DNA of 64,000 nucleotides, from the NCBI GenBank assembly GCA_006844705.1, contig SPJS01000065.1, positions 1 through 64,000 of the forward strand. The letters run 5' to 3'. The notes under the pieces are model-generated. The model worked only from the letters and a program-made list of their open reading frames with translations. It was not told the origin of the DNA and made no database searches. A program made the position numbers and the translations under genes. Origin of the DNA: Methylococcaceae bacterium. Lineage in GTDB: Bacteria; Pseudomonadota; Gammaproteobacteria; Methylococcales; Methylomonadaceae. This document shows positions 1 to 5,958 of this stretch, in pieces; within the stretch, counting starts at the first letter, position 1, and each line of letters starts with the position of its first letter.

Positions 1-535
1 TGGGCATGTCGCTGTTATCCCATTGATTACGGTCATAATTGCGTCCTTTCCACTCAACGCCGTATTGTTTGGCCAGCAGTTGATAGGTTTTTTTCACCCG
101 GCTGCCTTCAATGCCGCGCAATTGTTCCACGCTGCGTTTTTCTGGCGCGGCTTCGCCAAAGCGGATTTCATACATTTTACGCACAACTTTTAAGCGCGCA
201 GTATCGTCCAATGCTAACTTGGCCTGATACAGCAGGCGATCCGAACGCGCCCCGCCCGGCTGCCCGGAAGCGTAAAGCCTGACCCCGGCCTCACCCACCC
301 ACACTAACAGCGTCCCTGCTCTGGCGGCTAACGCTGCGGCATGATGCGAGACGCGCGTTCCCGGCTCCAGCATGATACAGGCGATGGTGCCGACCGGAAT
401 ATGGGTGCGAATGCCGGTTTCATCAATCACGACAAACGCACCGTCTTTGACATCAATCTGGCCTTTTTCGATAAAGACCATCGAGACTCGTTCTTTCATG
501 GCAATGGGTTTAAGTGGCGGTAGCAGTTGGGTCAT
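1..535 (-). CDS. cas1: CRISPR-associated integrase Cas1, type I-E (3' end beyond window)
   Basis: Cas1 is the metal-dependent integrase that, with Cas2, inserts new spacers into the CRISPR array. The 178 visible residues read continuously and match the I-E family: the N-terminal beta domain contains EPGTRVSHHAAALAARAG and the helical domain starts with YASGQPGGARSDRLLYQAK. A Glu in RGIEGSRV (about residue 143) corresponds to the first catalytic metal ligand. The family's later His and Asp ligands lie beyond the left edge, so activity cannot be judged. The ATG at 533-535 is only 3 nt after the hepT stop codon and has no obvious ribosome-binding site of its own, which suggests translational coupling. 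In a usual I-E operon cas1 directly follows cas6e; here three extra genes intervene. cas2 and the array are expected just outside the window. Confidence 0.96.
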   Translation of the reverse strand, partial: MTQLLPPLKPIAMKERVSMVFIEKGQIDVKDGAFVVIDETGIRTHIPVGTIACIMLEPGTRVSHHAAALAARAGTLLVWVGEAGVRLYASGQPGGARSDRLLYQAKLALDDTARLKVVRKMYEIRFGEAAPEKRSVEQLRGIEGSRVKKTYQLLAKQYGVEWKGRNYDRNQWDNSDMP

Positions 536-538
536 GAA

Positions 539-955
539 CTATTGCTGCGCGAGCTGTTGTTCGGCCAGTTCTATAAAATCCAATAAAAACATATAGGCTT
601 TTTCACTGATGATTTGATGCAATAAGACTAGATCAATGTTGAGATAATCATGGACTAACGCATTACGCATACCAATAATTCGCCGCCATTGTTTTAAATC
701 ATCAATACTGATCACTTGTAATTCCGATAGCTTGGCAAAACACTGATAGGCATTTAATGGTAAATGTAGACTTTTCTGTTTCAGCCAATATTTGGCGACA
801 CCGATGCAAGCCTCAATCAACACTTGCAAAGCGCGTTCGGCGGCGCGGCGTTCCATTCGATTTAGACTTCGTATGCTTGCTGTTTTCGCCAAGGCGTCCA
901 AATCTTCCCTGCATTCTCGCGCATGCTCTACAATAGCAAATAAATAATCAGGCAT
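539..955 (-). CDS. hepT: HEPN-domain toxin, HepT family (MNT/HEPN pair)
   Basis: This 138-residue all-helical protein belongs to the HEPN superfamily of minimal ribonuclease toxins. The diagnostic R-X4-H-X-Y motif is seen as RNALVHDY (Arg97, His102, Tyr104). In characterised HepT proteins Arg and His form the RNase centre and the Tyr is the residue AMPylated by the partner MNT antitoxin. The start was placed at the ATG at 953-955 because it overlaps the end of the MNT gene by 8 bp and gives a standard-length HepT; a longer reading up to 1087 would be mostly out-of-frame overlap with MNT. The gene ends 3 nt before cas1. Its position inside a type I-E cas operon is unusual. RNase activity is inferred from the family; the motif is intact. 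Confidence 0.88.
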   Translation of the reverse strand: MPDYLFAIVEHARECREDLDALAKTASIRSLNRMERRAAERALQVLIEACIGVAKYWLKQKSLHLPLNAYQCFAKLSELQVISIDDLKQWRRIIGMRNALVHDYLNIDLVLLHQIISEKAYMFLLDFIELAEQQLAQQ

Positions 956-1325
956 AATCAAGCTCCATTCTGCTATGTATGCGTAAAGTTTCCCGCCATA
1001 AACGGTTTTCATCCCGGCTGAATAACACACTATCGGCATCGACAATTTCAAAGGCCAGCGGAATCGGCGCTTGATTGATGTCAACAACCGACAGCGCCTT
1101 TTCCGACAAATCCAGCGCTTGTTGCCAATCTAGCGCCAAACATTCAGGCCGTAAGCGTTCGGCAAGAGGATCGTCTTTAATAAATGTTTTAAAAGCAACC
1201 GCTAAATCATAGTCGCTAGATTCATGCGCGGCACCTTTGGCGCGAGACCCATACAGCCATAGCCCGACAATCTCATCGTCGTTTTCGGCAAGCTGTTTAA
1301 GCTGTTCGATTATGGGGTCGTCCAT
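948..1325 (-). CDS. mntA: MNT-family nucleotidyltransferase antitoxin (MntA)
   Basis: A 125-residue minimal nucleotidyltransferase. The signature GSRAKGAAHESSDYDLAV gives Gly26-Ser27 followed by Asp38-x-Asp40, the metal-binding pair of the DNA polymerase beta-like fold. A later VVDINQA segment matches the family's third acidic strand. In known MNT/HEPN pairs this protein neutralises HepT by transferring AMP to the toxin's active-site tyrosine. The ATG at 1323-1325 is preceded by GGAGAG at good spacing. The gene starts 24 bp after the ribbon-helix-helix gene and overlaps hepT by 8 bp, so antitoxin and toxin are probably coupled. It lies between cas6e and cas1 and would be co-transcribed with the cas operon. 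Confidence 0.9.
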   Translation of the reverse strand: MDDPIIEQLKQLAENDDEIVGLWLYGSRAKGAAHESSDYDLAVAFKTFIKDDPLAERLRPECLALDWQQALDLSEKALSVVDINQAPIPLAFEIVDADSVLFSRDENRLWRETLRIHSRMELDYA

Positions 1326-1349
1326 CAGCTCTCCGGCAGTAATACATTT

Positions 1350-1568
1350 TTAAACGGTTGCTGGTTTTTCCAGCGATAGGTTTAGGAGTTGCACATATCG
1401 GAGGAATTGATCTTTCATTTTTGCCCCCGCTGGTTGCTTTTTCCTAAGCTGCGCGGCCTTTTCAGCCAGCAATTCATTGATAATCCGGGTGATCGGTTCA
1501 CCGGTTTGTTTCTTAATGAACTGCAAATCCTGTTCGTTTTTTTTATCTAATCGTGCATTAACGCGCAT
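1350..1568 (-). CDS. ribbon-helix-helix (CopG/Arc-like) small DNA-binding protein
   Basis: A 72-residue protein whose first 43 residues fit a ribbon-helix-helix fold: a short strand (MRVNARLD), a helix (KKNEQDLQFIKKQTG), a turn with GEP, and a second helix (ITRIINELLAEKAAQL). The basic tail (about 45-72) may form a partner-binding segment. The start was set at the ATG at 1566-1568 because the fold begins there; an upstream in-frame ATG at 1637 would overlap cas6e and add residues with no family resemblance. A perfect 6+6 palindrome lies 13-26 bp upstream, which suggests autoregulation. It could be a transcriptional repressor for the MNT/HEPN pair, or an additional antitoxin. The DNA-binding fold is reasonably clear; the target is inference. 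Confidence 0.7.
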   Translation of the reverse strand: MRVNARLDKKNEQDLQFIKKQTGEPITRIINELLAEKAAQLRKKQPAGAKMKDQFLRYVQLLNLSLEKPATV

Positions 1569-1580
1569 TTTTTCTCTTGT

Positions 1581-1594
1581 ATGACACCTGTCAT
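1581..1594. promoter_or_regulatory. palindromic operator candidate upstream of the ribbon-helix-helix gene
   Basis: ATGACACCTGTCAT is a perfect inverted repeat of two 6-bp arms with a 2-bp centre. It occupies the 38-bp gap between the cas6e stop and the ribbon-helix-helix start codon, the only sizeable gap in the cas6e-to-cas1 stretch. Ribbon-helix-helix proteins bind such short palindromes as dimers or tetramers, so this is a plausible autoregulatory site. A clear -35/-10 pair next to it was not found. Confidence 0.45.
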
Positions 1595-1606
1595 AGCACT
1601 TTAGCA

Positions 1607-2224
1607 TTAAACTCTGGCTACCGAAAGCAACCCACAACCAAAAGCTTTAGCCGGGCCGATACCCTCAACCATTGCCTGTTTCAATGCATTGGCATCCGTG
1701 ATTGAACAGACCCCGTCAAACAAGACAGATTGAATTTTACCGCTACGTTGTTCTTTACTTTTACGAAAATAGATGATTGGCTCAGACTGGATTAGCAGTG
1801 TTTCCAATTGCGCAAAATCTTTAAATTTCCGTTCAAGCCACGCCTGTTGCTGCTCTTCTTGAAGCAAAGGAACACGTACAGTTTTAGTAAATACTTTGCC
1901 TTTTTTTGTAACCGTTCCTTTGCTACTGTCTTTGATCGTTTTAATCGGATTGGCGCGTAAACGAAAACGCAAGCGTTGTGATGGCTGTAAAACAAGCTCA
2001 TAATCGCGCTGCGCCAATATTTGCGGTGTGTTTTCCCGCATCTGTGGCGTTGTTTGCGATTGCATCAGGATATGAAAACCTACGCTTTTTTGTTGCTGTT
2101 CCAAACGAAACAAGAAGTCGCGTTGTAGCTCTTCCCGATTCGGAAACAAACTCCAAAGCGCCTGATGCAGTTGATACGGGTTTTTCGCTTGTTGCCAGGG
2201 AATAAAAACCTTACTCAGATACAT
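1607..2224 (-). CDS. cas6e: CRISPR pre-crRNA endoribonuclease Cas6e (CasE)
   Basis: Cas6e cuts the pre-crRNA in each repeat and stays bound to the 3' hairpin of the crRNA in Cascade. The 205-residue product begins MYLSKVFIPW and contains QLHQALWSLFPN, which carries the His that acts in catalysis in the E. coli enzyme. RFRLRANPIKTI and the C-terminal glycine-rich loop GIGPAKAFGCGLLS are hallmarks of the family. The start at 2224 was chosen over one six codons upstream because it matches the conserved N-terminus. It overlaps cas5e by 14 bp. Downstream, instead of cas1, comes the RHH-MNT-HEPN cassette. Confidence 0.96.
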   Translation of the reverse strand: MYLSKVFIPWQQAKNPYQLHQALWSLFPNREELQRDFLFRLEQQQKSVGFHILMQSQTTPQMRENTPQILAQRDYELVLQPSQRLRFRLRANPIKTIKDSSKGTVTKKGKVFTKTVRVPLLQEEQQQAWLERKFKDFAQLETLLIQSEPIIYFRKSKEQRSGKIQSVLFDGVCSITDANALKQAMVEGIGPAKAFGCGLLSVARV

Positions 2225-2864
2225 GAGCGACTCCTTCGACATTGCGCATATAAATCATTCGGCTGGCAAATTGTCTGGGTTGATGAATAATCGGGTTATC
2301 GCGTTTTCTGATTGGAATAGCATCAGAACTGTATTCCTCACTGTAAATGACTTTACCACCCACATCAACAGCACTTAAAGCAGCATATGAAGATTCTGCT
2401 TGTATCCGCTTATCGAATAACGGTCTGGCTAAAGGACAACTACGCCGCCCCAAAGTAGGTGTATAAATGGGTCGTTTAATGGCATTTTCAATCTGTTGCA
2501 AGCTAATGGATGTGGACTCGCTGCTCCAAATGGCGACCGTATACCGGGCATCCTGCCAGTATTCCCGCCAGGTCTGGATAGTTTCATGGCTTTTTAATCC
2601 CTTATAGTCTTTACGCGCATTTTTAACGGTATGGTAATCGGTCATTTTTTGGCCTTGCTGATCAACTCGCACGGCAAACAAAGTGCTTGCGGCCAAATTT
2701 GTTTGCTCAATTTGTTCTGTTCGGTCAATGCCCAAACAAGCACCCAGCAAGCCCAACAATGCACTGCGCCCAGGGAATAATTCAGAAGGCCGCAAGCCCT
2801 CAAAACTTTCGCGCCCCCAGGCTTGCAAAGGGGACTGTAACTTGAGTAATAAATAATCATTCAT
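2211..2864 (-). CDS. cas5e: Cascade subunit Cas5e (CasD)
   Basis: Cas5e caps the 5' handle of the crRNA in the type I-E Cascade complex. The 217-residue protein shows the RAMP N-terminal strand followed by LQSPLQAWG and the glycine-rich segment FPGRSALLGLLGACLG, both typical of I-E Cas5. The middle has TPTLGRRSCPLARPL, another conserved block. It starts 4 bp after cas7e and overlaps cas6e by 14 bp, so translation is probably coupled. Length and motifs are normal; nothing suggests degeneration. Confidence 0.96.
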   Translation of the reverse strand: MNDYLLLKLQSPLQAWGRESFEGLRPSELFPGRSALLGLLGACLGIDRTEQIEQTNLAASTLFAVRVDQQGQKMTDYHTVKNARKDYKGLKSHETIQTWREYWQDARYTVAIWSSESTSISLQQIENAIKRPIYTPTLGRRSCPLARPLFDKRIQAESSYAALSAVDVGGKVIYSEEYSSDAIPIRKRDNPIIHQPRQFASRMIYMRNVEGVAHVSE

Positions 2865-2868
2865 TGTT

Positions 2869-3999
2869 TTACCCCTCGCCGTTCTTTTTCACCCAGTCTT
2901 CTAAATCGGGAAGAGAATCTTTTTTAGCCATCGCTTCGGGGAGTGAAATTTCATCCAGCGCAAATTCCGCACAGCGTTCTTGCAAACCATAGCCTTTATG
3001 TACTTTTTCCCAATAGTCATTAAACGCCTTGATCGACGGCTTGCGAAAGCCGCCATTTCTAAAATCAGCGGCAATGGGTTCTTCAAAGGCATTGGCCAGT
3101 GAAATCGGCTGATTTGCAAAACTGACCATCGCAACATCCGCAACATTATGCGCGGCAAAGCTCTGTTGTTTTGCACTGGGGACTTCAGTGGCCAGCATAT
3201 GCAGCACATGGGCGGCAATTGCCAAGGCTTGTTGACGAGATTCAGTGGTATCTTCACTCTTGATAGTGGCAATTAAACCCAGATTGGTTTGCAGTTGCTT
3301 GAGATTCAAGCTGGCGTAGCGATAAAAAACGCCTGATGAAAACTCCTGAGTGTCTAAATGGCCGGAACCGAGTTCCTGCAAATCGTCCACGGCGGTAAAC
3401 CAGTCAATATCGGCATCGACGGCATGGGTAGTTATTGCGTGTGCTACGGCAAGTGCGCCGTCAATTTTACCAATCTCACTCATTAACCCGGAGGTCGCCA
3501 TACGCCCAGATAAGGCAATGTCAGCACTGTTAGCTAAAGCCTGTCTGAAGGGTTGGCTGTCTTTCTCTATCTGTTTTTGCAGTTTTTTAGCATCAACGCC
3601 TTCATCTTCACCGTTCATGATTTGCTCGCAAAAATAAGCGACTTCCTCTGCAACCCAAGGTGCTACAGCATCCGCTTTGATTTCTGACTCACCTGATGTG
3701 TCTTTGCCGGAAATCACTGCAATGGCCTGTTGAATGACCATTGCGTCATATCTGTTTGACAAGGTATCAATGACTTGTTGTTGATAAGCCGATAAATGTT
3801 TGGTGCGCACACTGGGTTCGCCCAAGTGCTCGCGGTAGTAATCGCTTTGTCGCAGGGTTCGTTTAAGACTTTGGCTGGACACCCGCACCCGCCGTTTGCC
3901 GCCAAAAATTGCCGATTTTTGCATGTTCATATCATCCCGGTTTAGGCACGATGGGCTGTGTGAAATCAAAATATGAAAGTTGATAAAGTTTTCGTTCAT
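2869..3999 (-). CDS. cas7e: Cascade backbone subunit Cas7e (CasC)
   Basis: Cas7e forms the six-subunit helical backbone that holds the crRNA guide. The 376-residue product is close to the E. coli family pattern throughout: HILISHSPSCLNRDDMNMQK near the start, IFGGKRRVRVSSQSLKRTL (the crRNA-contacting segment), DIALSGRMATSGLMSEIGK, and DIDWFTAVDDLQELGSGHL. The ATG at 3999 begins the conserved N-terminal strand. It follows cse2 after 19 bp and precedes cas5e by 4 bp. Confidence 0.97.
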   Translation of the reverse strand: MNENFINFHILISHSPSCLNRDDMNMQKSAIFGGKRRVRVSSQSLKRTLRQSDYYREHLGEPSVRTKHLSAYQQQVIDTLSNRYDAMVIQQAIAVISGKDTSGESEIKADAVAPWVAEEVAYFCEQIMNGEDEGVDAKKLQKQIEKDSQPFRQALANSADIALSGRMATSGLMSEIGKIDGALAVAHAITTHAVDADIDWFTAVDDLQELGSGHLDTQEFSSGVFYRYASLNLKQLQTNLGLIATIKSEDTTESRQQALAIAAHVLHMLATEVPSAKQQSFAAHNVADVAMVSFANQPISLANAFEEPIAADFRNGGFRKPSIKAFNDYWEKVHKGYGLQERCAEFALDEISLPEAMAKKDSLPDLEDWVKKNGEG

Positions 4000-4018
4000 G
4001 ATTCAGGTTCCTGTTGTA

Positions 4019-4471
4019 TTAAGCGGATTGTTGCGTGTTTTGATAAAAAAAGAAGTCTTCCAGCAATTGGCGTTTGGCACGATCATTCCAGTAATAAAGC
4101 GTTTTAGCGGCTTGCAGCCAATCTATTGTCGGTTCAGCCTGTTTGAGTAAACGTCGCAACTGGATTAAATCATTCGAGGCTTGCGAGCGAATCACCATAA
4201 ACAAGCGTTTTTCATTAATATTTGCCCGCGCCAGAGCTTTACCCAAAGAATCTCCGTCAGTCTTATGTTTGATCAACGGCAGGCAATACACCAGGCGTTG
4301 CATGGACGGCGTAGCTCTGCCGCCTTGCAACAGCCGAAAAAATGCCGGTATTTCCAATAATGCTTCCGGCGCGACAACGCGCCGAAGTTCAGCTTGTGGG
4401 CCAGGTTTGAGTTGATGGTAACGCTCATACAAGGCCATAAAATCCGGTATTTTATGTTCTGTTTTACTCAT
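4019..4471 (-). CDS. cse2: Cascade small subunit Cse2 (CasB, Cas11e)
   Basis: Cse2 dimers form the belly of Cascade, stabilising the R-loop and the displaced strand. This 150-residue basic, helical protein contains GPQAELRRVVAPEALLEIPA and a middle LVYCLPLIKH block typical of the family, and ends in an aromatic helix with FYWNDRAKRQLLEDFFFYQ-type composition. It overlaps cas8e by 4 bp, and cas7e follows 19 bp later. The family diverges quickly, so position in the operon supports the call as much as sequence does. Confidence 0.93.
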   Translation of the reverse strand: MSKTEHKIPDFMALYERYHQLKPGPQAELRRVVAPEALLEIPAFFRLLQGGRATPSMQRLVYCLPLIKHKTDGDSLGKALARANINEKRLFMVIRSQASNDLIQLRRLLKQAEPTIDWLQAAKTLYYWNDRAKRQLLEDFFFYQNTQQSA

Positions 4472-5958
4472 GATTCAGCTCCTTCGGGTTCCAATTCTTT
4501 CAGGGATTTGTGCAGTGATCTTCTGGCCAAGGCCAAAGCTTTTAACATTTTGGGTTCTTGTCTGTAGGGTTCTGTAAATTGTTCAAATAAATCCATTGCC
4601 AAGCGTTTCAATTGGCTGTTTTGTTGCCTGAGCGCATGATCAGGTTGAGAAAAATTCACACTAGCCAGACTGGTATGTAATACGTTTTCAGATTGTTGAA
4701 AATAATTACTTTCGACTACATCGCACAAATTCACGCCCGCGCCGTGTACCTTGTCTTTAATGCCAACCGCAAACAGATAAAAGGCTTTGCGTAATGCGGT
4801 TTTATAAGCCAAGGCATCAGTAATGATTTGTTGAATAACCACACCATGTTGCGCCCAGCCTTGCGCCAGGCTGAATAACTCATGGCGGCGTTCCAACACA
4901 GTGGCTTGGTTGTTTCGGTAGCCGCCGACAATCAATTGGATTTTGTCGCTGGCCATAAAGGTTTTGGCCTGTTGTAATACCGGCGCAGCTTGATGACCTT
5001 CTTTGGCATTTTGCTGGTCAACCACTAAGCGCGCCAGGTGTGTCCAGGTAGGGGCTGTCGTTGTGAAGGATGGAAATTTTTCTTCTTTTTCACCTTTTTT
5101 GATTTTGAAAACTCTAGCCGATAACGGATGTGGCCATATGCCTTCAACGGTGTAATTAAATTTAGCCTTGTTGAACCCGGTATAGACTTCACCTGAGCAA
5201 CCGCAACAGCTGCAACGACCTTCTTTTTCCGGCGGCAAAAGCTCAAAATGCGCCGGTTGCCATAATAAACCTCGATTTAAACCGATTTGACTGGCCGGAA
5301 TTTTACTGCCAGCAGAGATGGGTTCAAGATAATTGGGTACTTGTGAGCAAGTCTCCTGATACCACGGCATCATGGACTTTGCACTTTTTTCACTCAACAC
5401 ATTCAGCCATATGGTTTGGCGCAACGATTTACCTTTTATGATTAATGTAATTGGCGTGCTGCCGCGTAAACTCCCTTTAAACCCGCCGCCCATGCTGGGG
5501 GCATTATTCGCCACATTAAACAACGCAATTGCAGAGCACCCCCCACATAATGCCTCACCTAATCCGAACGGGTTCATGAAGGCTTTGTTGGTGCCATCGG
5601 CAACGCCAGCCAACAGCTTATCCAGCTCCGTTGCCGCCGTTGCCTTAACGCCGCGAATTTGCATAAACGGCGTTTCCGAATGATTTAAATCAAACCAGCC
5701 CTGTTTCTCCTCAATGGCTTGTTGATATCCGATTTCGGTTAAAGGCTGACGGATACGTTGCCCCAGGGCTTTTTTGTCTTCTGGCGTAAACAAGACTTGT
5801 GTCATGGCACACAGCAATTGCAGGCAAGCCAGTTCCATATCATCGCGTGGCAGGCAAAGTTCTCCCGTTTGTTCATTACAAAGCAAATGCTGCAACGTTA
5901 GCTTCTGGATTTTTCCCTGCTGCTGGATAGGTATCCAGGCATCAGTCAATAGATTCAT
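4468..5958 (-). CDS. cas8e: Cascade large subunit Cas8e (CasA, Cse1)
   Basis: Cas8e recognises the PAM and recruits Cas3 to the R-loop. The 496-residue protein starts MNLLTDAWIPIQQQGK, the usual Cse1 opening, and contains PFMQIRGVKA and GEALCGGCSAIALFN. A four-cysteine cluster (CSCCGCSG, about residues 245-252) resembles the zinc-binding site seen in some Cse1 proteins. The C-terminal four-helix bundle ends with QEPKMLKALALARRSL. It overlaps both cas3 and cse2 by 4 bp. Length is normal for the family. Confidence 0.95.
   Translation of the reverse strand: MNLLTDAWIPIQQQGKIQKLTLQHLLCNEQTGELCLPRDDMELACLQLLCAMTQVLFTPEDKKALGQRIRQPLTEIGYQQAIEEKQGWFDLNHSETPFMQIRGVKATAATELDKLLAGVADGTNKAFMNPFGLGEALCGGCSAIALFNVANNAPSMGGGFKGSLRGSTPITLIIKGKSLRQTIWLNVLSEKSAKSMMPWYQETCSQVPNYLEPISAGSKIPASQIGLNRGLLWQPAHFELLPPEKEGRCSCCGCSGEVYTGFNKAKFNYTVEGIWPHPLSARVFKIKKGEKEEKFPSFTTTAPTWTHLARLVVDQQNAKEGHQAAPVLQQAKTFMASDKIQLIVGGYRNNQATVLERRHELFSLAQGWAQHGVVIQQIITDALAYKTALRKAFYLFAVGIKDKVHGAGVNLCDVVESNYFQQSENVLHTSLASVNFSQPDHALRQQNSQLKRLAMDLFEQFTEPYRQEPKMLKALALARRSLHKSLKELEPEGAES

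Noticed and set aside
956..1087. Longer HepT starting at 1087
   Set aside because: The added residues are the MNT gene read in another frame; standard HepT length is reached from 955.
1569..1637. Longer ribbon-helix-helix protein starting inside cas6e
   Set aside because: The extra 23 residues do not fit the fold and overlap cas6e; the ATG at 1568 begins the conserved strand.
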